This document shows, one piece after another, positions 40,701-49,000 of a stretch of DNA of 55,022 nucleotides. The notes beneath the pieces are model-generated. The model was not told the DNA's origin and did not search any database. It saw only the letters and a program-made list of their open reading frames with translations. Within the stretch, counting starts at the first letter, position 1; each line of letters opens with the position of its first letter. Source of the DNA: an uncultured Selenomonadales bacterium (lineage in GTDB: Bacteria; Bacillota; Negativicutes; Selenomonadales; Selenomonadaceae); the NCBI GenBank assembly GCA_937877655.1, contig CALFJC010000139.1, forward strand, positions 1-55,022, in the 5' to 3' direction. Both the position numbers and the translations under genes were made by a program.

Positions 40701-41311
40701 ACATCGGCTACGGCGGTTTGGATCATGTTTTGGCAAGCGGCGAAGACATCAACATTTTTGTTTTCGATACCGAAGTTTATTCCAACACGGGCGGACAAGC
40801 CAGCAAGGCGACTCCCGCCGCTGCCATTGCGCAATTCGCCGCAACGGGCAAAAAGACCAAGAAAAAAGATCTCGGCAAAATGGCTATGAGTTACGGTTAT
40901 GTTTATGTCGCGCAAGTTTCTATGGGCGCGGATCAAAATCAGTTGCTCAAAGCGATAACCGAAGCCGAAGCTTATCCCGGACCTTCGTTGATTATTGCTT
41001 ATTCGCCCTGCATCAATCACGGAATAAGAAAAGGCATGGGTTCTTCGCAACTCGAAGGCAAGCTCGCCGTTCAATGCGGTTATTGGGCAAATTGGAGATA
41101 CAATCCTCAGCTTGTCGGCACGAATAAAAATCCTTTCACGCTTGACAGCAAGGAACCCGATTTTTCCAAGTTCCAAGAATTTTTGATGGGCGAAGTTCGT
41201 TATTCGTCTCTGAAAAGGAATTTCCCGGAAGCCGCGCAGGCACTCTTTGAAAAAACTCAACACGACGCCGAAGAAAGAATTGCGGGCTACAAAGTTTTGG
41301 CGGGCAAATAA
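37793..41311 (+). CDS. nifJ: Pyruvate:ferredoxin (flavodoxin) oxidoreductase
   Basis: 1172 residues, the usual size of the one-chain enzyme that oxidises pyruvate to acetyl-CoA and CO2 and reduces ferredoxin. Domains in order: pyrimidine-binding domain with YPITPSSPMAE (about residue 27), the transketolase-C-like and gamma domains (to about 640), two 4Fe-4S sites (CIGCNQCSFVCP near 692 and CLGCGNCAQVCP near 747), and the thiamine-diphosphate domain with CAGCGETPY, GDGWAYDIGYGGLDH (near 963) and DTEVYSNTGGQ (near 994). The C-terminal cap follows. The start is taken at the ATG 37793; AAGGAG is 14 nt upstream, which is long, and the next Met (37805) is an alternative. The enzyme is oxygen-sensitive and marks an anaerobe. 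Confidence 0.95.
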   Translation: MAKKMKTMDGNQAAAYISYAFTDVAAIYPITPSSPMAEDVDVMAAKGVKNIFGQKVRLIEMQSEGGAAGTVHGSLQAGALTTTYTASQGFLLMIPNLYKIAGELLPGVFHVSARALATSTLSIFGDHQDVMAARQTGCAMFAESSVQEVMDLSAVAHLAAIKGRIPFINFFDGFRTSHEIQKIEVIDYADLAKILDFDAVNSFRRNALNPDHPVMRGTATNPDVYFQIRETVNNNYDKLPDIVEEIMADVAKITGRVHHLFDYSGAPDAERIIIAIGSGCQAASEAAAYLNERGEKVGVVSVHLYRPFSVKHFLNAIPKTVKKIAVLDRTKESGAVGEPLYLDVKSAFYDADIKPVIVGGRYGLGGKDTTPDQLLAVFEELKKDSPMNGFTIGIEDDISNKSLATSHHDVDLTPEGTTACKFWGLGSDGTVGANKSAIKIIGDNTELYAQAYFAYDSKKSGGITMSHLRFGKLPITSPYLITKPDFVSCSQKSYVHHYNLIAGLKPNGTFLLNTDWSDEKLGKKLKPYMKRYIKENNINVYTVNAVKIAGELGLGGRFNMVMQAAFFKLANIIPIEEAVKYLKDAVEKSYGSKGQNIVDMNCGAIDKGIEALHKVDTADWDVEDTSMNQKSQQVNPPKFISEVQNVMNRQEGDNLPVSKFVELADGTFPVGGTAYEKRGTAIKVPAWDKSKCIGCNQCSFVCPHAAIRPILTTNDELKNAPENMESIPSKISRGAYNLTIAVSTYDCLGCGNCAQVCPKQALTMVRFDDAAKARQKIFDFGIKVAPKNNPTKKTTVIGSQFEQPLFEFSGACAGCGETPYAKLLTQLFGDRMMIANATGCSSIWGASAPAMPYTKNYRGHGVAWGNSLFEDNAEYGLGMFLGVKAIREALASDAEKVLDENISEELRAALTDWKENLNVSENTRDRADKLSELLAAQKGDNPLLNKIYDNRDFFVKRSQWILGGDGWAYDIGYGGLDHVLASGEDINIFVFDTEVYSNTGGQASKATPAAAIAQFAATGKKTKKKDLGKMAMSYGYVYVAQVSMGADQNQLLKAITEAEAYPGPSLIIAYSPCINHGIRKGMGSSQLEGKLAVQCGYWANWRYNPQLVGTNKNPFTLDSKEPDFSKFQEFLMGEVRYSSLKRNFPEAAQALFEKTQHDAEERIAGYKVLAGK

Positions 41312-41535
41312 TCCCCCCTTTGCCAAAGCGTGGATTCGCGGAACCGGCTGACATAACGGCGGCTCGTCACTTCGATTTTGCTAATCGATTCAATTTGTTG
41401 ATTGAACTTCTTTTCTTTCAGCGAAGAAAGAAAAGAAGCAAAAGAAATTCGCCTCGCAGGGGCGTCGCCGCTTGAACATCCTGTTCAAACGCGGCGTAGG
41501 GGGCGGCGTCAATGCCGCCCCTTCTGCTATTCCCC
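41312..41535 (+). repeat. Multi-hairpin dispersed element, family A (variant after nifJ)
   Basis: It starts at the base after the nifJ stop with CCCCCCTTTGCCAAAGCGTGG. Module stems are changed: CTTCTTTTCTTTC...GAAAGAAAAGAAG, CGCCGCTTGAACATCCTGTT...AACGCGGCG and GGGGCGGCGTCAATGCCGCCCC. The ACATCCTGT loop is unchanged. Confidence 0.8.
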
Positions 41536-41558
41536 CTTATATTAAAAGGAGTTTGTTC

Positions 41559-42623
41559 ATGAAAAAAATTATCGTGATACCCGGCGACGGCATCGGGCAG
41601 GAAATTACAAAATCTGCCGTCGAAGTGCTAAAAAAAATCGATGAGAAATTTAAAATCGGTTTGGAGTTTGAAACTCGCGACGCGGGCGGCACTTCCTATG
41701 AAAAATTCGGGACGCCCTTAACCGACGAAGCCCTTGACGCTTGCAAAAAAGCTGACGGCGTTTTATTCGGCGCAGTCGGCGGCAAGAAATGGGATTCGTT
41801 GCCCGTTCATCTTCGTCCCGAAAAAGCTATCTTCGGCTTGCGTAAAGGGCTCGGACTTTTTGCCAACCTTCGCCCGACAAAAGTTTATAAGGAACTGATA
41901 AATTCTTCGCCGCTTAAATCTGAACTCGTCGAAGGCTCCGATTTGCTTATTGTCCGCGAATTGGTCGGCGGGATTTATTTCGGACCTCGTTGCGAATCGG
42001 AAATTAAAGACGGCGTCGAGCAGGCTTGGGATACAGAAATTTATTCCGTGCCCGAAATCGAACGCATAACGAAACTTGCCTTTGAGACGGCGAAACTTCG
42101 GCGCGGAAAAGTTACTTCGGTAGACAAGGCAAATGTTTTGGCAGCGAGCAGACTTTGGAGAAAAGTTGTTGTTGACGTTGCGAAAAATTATCCCGAAGTC
42201 GAACTGAATCATCTTTACGTTGACAATGCGGCAATGCAACTTGTCCTTAACCCGAAGCAATTTGATGTTATAGTCACGAATAATATTTTCGGCGACATTT
42301 TGAGTGACGAGGCGGCGGTTATCGGCGGCTCAATCGGTTTGATGCCCAGCGCGTCAATCGGCGAACTCACCAGCCTTTACGAACCGATTCACGGCTCCGC
42401 GCCCGACATTGCAGGCAAAGACATTGCAAATCCTATGGGCACGATTTTAAGCGCGGCAATGCTTTTGCGCTACAGTTTGAAGGAAGAAGACGCCGCCAAA
42501 GCGATTGAAAACGCGATTGACAAAACGCTTGCCGACGGCTGGCGCACCGCCGATATTTTCTCCGACGGCTTTAAAAAAATCGGTACCGCGCAGGCAACCG
42601 AAATTATCTGCAACAATCTCTGA
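41559..42623 (+). CDS. leuB: 3-isopropylmalate dehydrogenase
   Basis: 354 residues from the ATG at 41559, 8 nt after AAAAGGAG. A longer in-frame reading to 41472 comes from the repeat upstream and is discarded. It is an NAD-dependent beta-decarboxylating dehydrogenase: VIPGDGIGQEI at the start, LRKGLGLFANLRP (substrate loop typical of LeuB), RELVGGIYFGPR, the catalytic Lys/Asp region VDKANVLAASRLWR and DEAAVIGGSIGLMPSAS, then EPIHGSAPDIAGK. It performs the third step of leucine synthesis. Other leu genes are not adjacent, and a family A repeat separates it from nifJ. Confidence 0.95.
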   Translation: MKKIIVIPGDGIGQEITKSAVEVLKKIDEKFKIGLEFETRDAGGTSYEKFGTPLTDEALDACKKADGVLFGAVGGKKWDSLPVHLRPEKAIFGLRKGLGLFANLRPTKVYKELINSSPLKSELVEGSDLLIVRELVGGIYFGPRCESEIKDGVEQAWDTEIYSVPEIERITKLAFETAKLRRGKVTSVDKANVLAASRLWRKVVVDVAKNYPEVELNHLYVDNAAMQLVLNPKQFDVIVTNNIFGDILSDEAAVIGGSIGLMPSASIGELTSLYEPIHGSAPDIAGKDIANPMGTILSAAMLLRYSLKEEDAAKAIENAIDKTLADGWRTADIFSDGFKKIGTAQATEIICNNL

Positions 42624-42626
42624 ACA

Positions 42627-42670
42627 AAAAAAATCAGCGACTCACTCCAAACGGGGCGAGCCGCTTTTTT
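42627..42670 (+). terminator. Terminator of leuB
   Basis: AGCG-A-CTC at 42637 and GAG-C-CGCT at 42658 pair around ACTCCAAACGGGGC, followed by T6. Confidence 0.75.
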
Positions 42671-42702
42671 AATTAGGAATTAGGAATTAGGAATTAGGAA
42701 TT
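42671..42702. repeat. Short AGGAATT tandem tract
   Basis: Four copies of AATTAGGA in tandem, between the leuB terminator and a family A element. Confidence 0.8.
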
Positions 42703-42711
42703 TGTAATGAA

Positions 42712-43003
42712 TTTATAGCGGTGAACGAGTACCGACCGCAAAAGTATAGGCGCAACAAAAGAAAGTTGATTCCATATATAAAAAGAAATTTTGAATGAAT
42801 CGAAGTGACGAGTTGCCGAAAAGCAATGCGAAAAGAAAACCAAATCGAAGTGGAGCACGGGCGCACATGGACGTGCGCCCGCCGGCAACGAAAACAGGAT
42901 GTTTTCTTTGCCGGTCTACGCCCTTTTCTTTTGGCAACTTTTCTTTTGGGCGCAACAAAAGAAAAGTTGTAAATCCTTCCACTTTTTGGAAAAAAGGGGA
43001 CAA
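42712..43003 (-). repeat. Multi-hairpin dispersed element, family A (reverse, composite)
   Basis: A full reverse copy (about 42850-43003) with GGGCGCACATGGACGTGCGCCC, the hairpin GGCAACGAAAACAGGATGTT...TTTGCC, CAACTTTTCTTTTG...CAAAAGAAAAGTTG and the AAAAGGGGACA end, preceded by a decayed partial copy (42745-42850). No gene was found between 42624 and 43070. Confidence 0.75.
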
Positions 43004-43035
43004 AAAAGCAGTCGAGAATTTCTTCTCAACTGCCC
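43003..43035 (-). terminator. Terminator of the giant repeat gene
   Basis: GCAGTtGAGAA and TTCTCgACTGC form an interrupted 10-bp stem (43008-43033), followed on the minus strand by T6. It lies 36 nt after the stop. Confidence 0.7.
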
Positions 43036-43070
43036 GAAATTTATTGAGCCGTTAATTTATTTCTTGTCAA

Positions 43071-46000
43071 TTACTTCTTGTTATTGTCGTTGCCGCTGCT
43101 GTAGGAAACGGCATCGCTCTTGGTAAGACTCGTCGGAGTAAGCGAGAGGCTGGAGGTGTCTTCAAGCACATAGGAACTGCTTGAGCTCTTCGGAGCAACA
43201 TAGCAACTTAGATCGCTGTCCCAAGTGTAAGTGGTTGTCGCCTTAGTCTTGTCAATGATACTCAAAGCACCCTTACTTGAGCCGTAATCGTCAAGAGTGA
43301 TTGAGTTCTTACCGATTGCAACAATGACATCTTCACCGTCGTCACTGAGCTTAATATTCTCTGCCGAAACTGCCGCATTGATATTGAGCGTATCGTTGGA
43401 AGCGAAGTTCGCGATAACGTCATTGCCCTTGCCGCTTGCATAGAAGAAAGTATTTCCGTGCCCCGTGAAAGTAACAAAGTCGTCACCGTTGCCCGCGTCA
43501 ACATACACGCCCGAACCTGCAATCGTGATGCTGTCGGAGTTTGCTGTACCCGTTATCGAGGCGTCGTTGCTGAAATCTGAAGCGAAGTTGTATCCGATAT
43601 TAACATTTTTGGCACCGCCGCTGAGCGTAACTTTCTTTTGAAGATCGGCACCGCCCAATGTCAACGTATTTGTAGTTGAATCATAAGAACTGTTGGAAGG
43701 CTCGGAGCCGCTGTAAGTTGTAGCCATGCCTTTAATTACCGCGATATTGACAGGTTTGTCAACGCCCTTGTTGTCTTTTGATTCTGCCGTGTAAAGGACA
43801 GATTTTTTGTCGGGAGAAAGTTCCCAACCTGCCGTCATCAAACCCGTAAGCGTGCCCGTGCCGCCTTTTGCATTCCAACTGCTGATTGACGTTACTTTAG
43901 ATGCGGATACGCCGCTAAGTCCGAGAGTGTAACCGTCGCCCTTGCTGAGCTTGACATCTTTGTTGGTGAGATCGTTGTCATCCAACGTGATAACATTGCC
44001 GGAAACATCACTATCAGAAATTGCGGCTGTGGAAGCCAAACCGCTGATGGAAATGATTTGCTGAGCGGCTTTATCCTTGTCCGTCCAAGTTAAGGTTTTC
44101 TTGTCTTCGGAGAGCATGTAGCCTTTGGTTATCGTGGCTTTGTAGTTTGCATTGCCGCCGCTGACTGTCCAACCTTCTTTGGTCGAATCTTTTACTTCGT
44201 AAGAAGACATGAGATTGGCATTATTGAGCGCGGTAGTGACGTCGCTGATGTCGAGAGTGTAAGCATCGCCTGTGGAAACTTTAACGGTTTTGCCGTTGGT
44301 TGAATATGATACATTACCGTCATTATCTGTCGTCGACGTAAGCCCCAACATTGCTTCGGTTACCGAGACAACTTTTTTGCTGTTGTCGAATTCGCTGCCC
44401 GTGATTGTGGCGTTTTTCGCGAGACCGTCAACCTTCGCCCAAGTTGTGCCGTTGGTTTCTTTGGTGTAGTTGACTGTTGAATAATCGTAGCCGCCGCCGC
44501 TGACTGTGGCAAAACCGTAGAAGCCTCTTTCATAAGTCTTGTAAGTGGCGGTTGTGCCGTTAATGGGCGTTACCCACTCCGTCGCCGTCACTGCCGAAGT
44601 TGCAACAGAATCTGAACTTGTTGAATCGAGCGCGAGTGTGTAAGTTGTATTTTTGTCGGTTGCTTTGGCTGTAACTTTGTTTTGATTGAGTGCCGAATTC
44701 TTCAACGTGATAACATTTGTATTTACGTTGAGAGAAATTCCGCCTTCGGAACTTACGGGGAGATTTGCGGAGGAGCCGAAGAAGTCTTTGTTCAGCCCGC
44801 TGACTGTTACAAGAGTATCGCCGCCCGCTTTGCCTGCCTTCGTGTAGGTGTATTTCTTGCCGTCGCTTGAAAGCGTGAATCCCGCTGTGGTTTCCTGAAC
44901 AAGCGTTACAGTGCCGTTCTTGTTGAACCATTGGGCATCGTCCTTTTGAGACTCTTTAACGTTGTTGGTGGCATCGGTTTGCGGAATAAACTCATAGTTG
45001 TCGCTGTCGAGATTGATGTCCGTCGTACCGAGAACATTTGTACCCAATCTTATGTAGTTTACGGTTGAAGTGTTATCGATATAAGCACCCGAATTGAATA
45101 CCTTTACATTCTTTTGGGTAGTGGCGTTTGAAGTGGTACCGAGCAAACCTGCTTCCGCCGCTTCAAAACCTGTGACATTGCCGTTGTTGTCTTTGACCGC
45201 AACTACATCTTTGGAAGTGCTGACTACAAGCCCTTTGCCCAAACCGGTTATCTTGGCAACGGTTGCAGTAGCATTTTCTTTAACGTAATTGACAGCTTTG
45301 CCGTCGCTCGTAGCGGCGTAACCTTCCGAGTAACCTTGTTTGATCTCCGCATTCGAGCCGCTGACATACCATCTCGCGGATTTGTAGTCACTTGCAGCAC
45401 TGCCGATGCTGTCCTGTCCGACTGCCGCGCCGCCGAAAGATTGCGGTTTGAGAGCGTCTGCAACGGACAAGGTATAGTTATCCTTGTTGTTGATAGAAAT
45501 TTTGTTGCCGCCGAATACATCCGTAGTGAGCAATTCGATTGTGCCCGCCGATGTTCCCGTTGCGGGAGTGAGTTTGATGGCGTCGGTGTATTCGTATTCA
45601 GGCTCCGTTGCAGTAGAGTCTTTGATCGTTTTGATTTGGATAATCGTATTATCGCCGTCTTTGGCTACGAGCTCAAAATAATCGCCTTTGCTTGTATCCG
45701 TGTTGACTTTTTTAAGCCCGCTGATTGTCGCAAGAGCTGTCGTGACAGCGGCGGTGTAAGTGACGGTTTTTCCGTCGGTTGAAGCGGCATAACCTGCAGA
45801 AACCGGCGATTCGTAAATCAAAGTTCCGTTTTTAGCCTTATCGAAATTCCATGTCTTATCCAGCTCTGTAACAGTCGGAACAGGATTGGTTGCATCTGTG
45901 GTATCGAGAACGAGTTTGTAAGGTTCGGTTTTGCCGATTGTGATATTTTTGGCGTCGACAACGCGAGCGTCCAAAGTGATCGGGGTAATGCCGGTGGTTT

Positions 46001-49000
46001 CGTCTTTTTCGCCAATCGTAATGCCGGCAATAGAACTCGCCGTTTCGTCTTTCGTCAACAAACCTGCTTTGATACCGCTGATATTTGCAAGAGTTGCCGC
46101 TTTCGAGGTAACTTTGCCTGTGGCATCTGTTGCATATGCCTGAGCTTTGGTGTAGGTAACAGTCTTCTTGTCGTCGGACAAAGTGTAACCTGCCGTAACG
46201 TTGCCCGAAAGAGTAAGCTTGTTGCCGCTTTGCGCCCAAGTTTCGTTGCTCGTCGTCGGTGCGTCAACACTGGCACTGTCAATGGCAAGGGAATAACCTT
46301 CGCCCTTGAGCGTAACATTTTTATCGGCAAGCATATCGTTGGTTAAAGTAAGTGTCTTGGTCGTGGGGTTGTAATAAGTCGTGTCGTTGAGATCGATACC
46401 TTTTGCGATAAGATCTGTGTTCTTGGCAATGCCGCTGATTGTCGCGAGTGTCGAGCCGTTCGTTGCCTTCGTGACTGTGATTGTGTTGCCGTTGAGAGTG
46501 TAATACTCTTTGTTGTAAGTCTTATAAGTGGCGTTGTTGCCGCTGGTTACCCATTCGGTAACATTTTGCCAATCGGCTGTGTTGGCTGTCGCTGTCGGAA
46601 CATTTGATGCAAGGGCAAGAGTATAATCTTTTTCCTTGAGCGTGACATTCGAGGTGCCGAGCAACTCTTTGGAAACAGTGACTTTGCCGTCCGCAATCGT
46701 GAGATAATCGTACCAAGTGCCGTCGACTGTTTTTCCGATAATTGTTCCGAGTTCGTTGCCTTCGGAGTCCGTAGTGGTTTTAACCGTGCAAGTTGCGAGT
46801 TTGTCTTTGTCGAGCCCGCTGATTGTCGCCGTCTTGATTACGGGATTCTTTACATCGGTTTCTTTGTGATAGATTATGCTGTTTTTCTTGTCGTCGTCTT
46901 CATAGTAGCCGATATTGACGGTCTTGTAAGTGGCGGTGTTGCCGTTTATGTGCCACGAAGTATCCAATTTTGTTTCTTTAACCACATCATCGGCAAGCTT
47001 GAGATCGTAGCTCGTGCCTTTAGGCGTCGTGATTGTGACGTTTGAAGTGCCCAAAGCATCTTGAGAAAGTACAAATTGATTTGAGGCGTTGAAATAAACG
47101 TCGGCGGTGGAGTCTGTAGTTGAAGCCGTGAGATCGGTAACATTCTTGGCAAGCCCTTTGATTGTCGCAAGCGTACCTGCATCACTTGCTGTTCCGACTG
47201 CCGAGGTGTGAAGAATAGATTTTTTATCCGAAGAAACAGTCCAACCTTCGCCGATATTGCCGGTCATGACTACCGAACCGTCTTTGGCTGTGTAGCTTAA
47301 TTTTGCATTTTCCGGTTTGGGCGTTGTAACATTACCATTGAGTGCGAGTTCATAATTTGAAGAACCGTTGCCCGACATCTTGACATCCGCAGTACTTCCG
47401 TTCAATACACTGTTGCTGATAGTGATTGTGCCTTCTTCATGATCGATTGCGATACCTGAAATTTTATTTGTATCAGTTACGCCCGCAAATGTCGTTTCTG
47501 TAATTTCAGAGGCATCGGTAACACCTTTCAAGCCCGTAATGTCGATTGTGGAGGTGCTCTTCGTCTTGTAGCTTATGGATTTTCCGTTGGTGGAAGCGTC
47601 AGAGGTTTCAGCGACTTTGTAACCCGCGCTTGTCGTGATTGTATAAGAAGCCGCGGTGTCGCTTTTCTTTTTCCATTCCCCTGTATCTGTGGAGCGTTCG
47701 CTGTCTTGGTTGTCGGCAAGCTTCAACGTGTAGTCGCCGCTTGCAACTTGAACTGTTTTCTTATCAAGAACAGAATCGTCAAGCGTAATTGTTCTGGCGG
47801 TGTCGTCGAAAGTGATTCCTTCTGCCTCAGTGAAAGTGCCGTTCTTGTCGACTGTGCCGAGTGCGCCGTTTTGAGTCGTCAAGCCGTTCTTTAAGCCCGT
47901 CAACTCCACAACAGTATTGGCGTATTGGTCTTGTGTGTAAGTAATTTTTGTACCGCTTGCCGTGTATTGTTTCGGAGTGTATTTGGTGAAGAGAGCCGAC
48001 GATCCCAAAATGCGCCAACCTTTGGTTTGCTCCGGTGTAATGTTGCCGCCGTCGATTGCAAGGGTGAAACCGCTGGTAACGTCGGAATCGCCGAGCAATG
48101 CCGAAGAGATCGTAGCTGTTGAACCGCTGACAGTAATTCCGTTGACGAAATTGCCGTCGCTGTCCAAAGTGCCGAGCTCGCCCGCGTCGTTGATCGTGAA
48201 ACCTTCTTTGATGCCGCTGATATAGCCTGCATATGTGCTGAGGTTATCTGCCGAGTAGGTGATTTTGGTATCGGAAGCTTCGGTATAACCTGCCGTTGTG
48301 CCCGAATAATAATTTGCGGAGGTTTTGGAGTTCGATTTCCAACCGTAACCGCTACTCGGAGTTGCAACAGTGCCGTCAAGTGCCAGAGTATATCCGCCGT
48401 TGCCCGAAATGTTTACATCCTGTTTGTTAAGAGCTTTCGGCTTAAGCGTAATGACACTGCCGTTTACGTCGATAACTTCTTCTGAAGGAGCTTTGCCCGT
48501 CGAATCTTTCGGTCCGAAGGTGTTTGTAATCGTAAAGTCTCCCGTGCTGGCGGAAGAAGCAACTGCTTGGGTACTGTCCGCAACCTCGCCTTCAATCAAG
48601 CCGCCCGCCAAACCTGTTATCGTCGCCAAAACAACTTTATCATTCTTTTTTACAGATACAGATTTAATCTCGCCGTCGCTTACAGTCCAACCTGTACTAT
48701 CGTCACTCATAATGCCCGTGAGTGTGGCTGTCGTGCCGCTGATTTTCCAAGAAGCCTCGCCCGAAAGTTCGAGAGCCTCGTTTTCTTTATCTGCGAGATC
48801 AAGGGTGTAACCGGGGAATTTTTTGGTGTCGAGCTTAACCGATTTGTTGATGACAGCGGTTGTGGCAAAAGTGATTTTCTTATTGGTTTCGTCAATCGAG
48901 AAAGCAGTTTTCCAAGTTGAGCCGCTGTCCGTCGAATAAAGAACCGTCTTGTTGTCGACTGTAGAAGTATCAGTTTCATTGTCGAGTTTGTAAGTTACAT

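Noticed and set aside
41472..41558. N-terminal extension of leuB
   Set aside because: It is translated from the repeat element. The family starts at MKKIIVIPGDGIG, which has its own AAAAGGAG.
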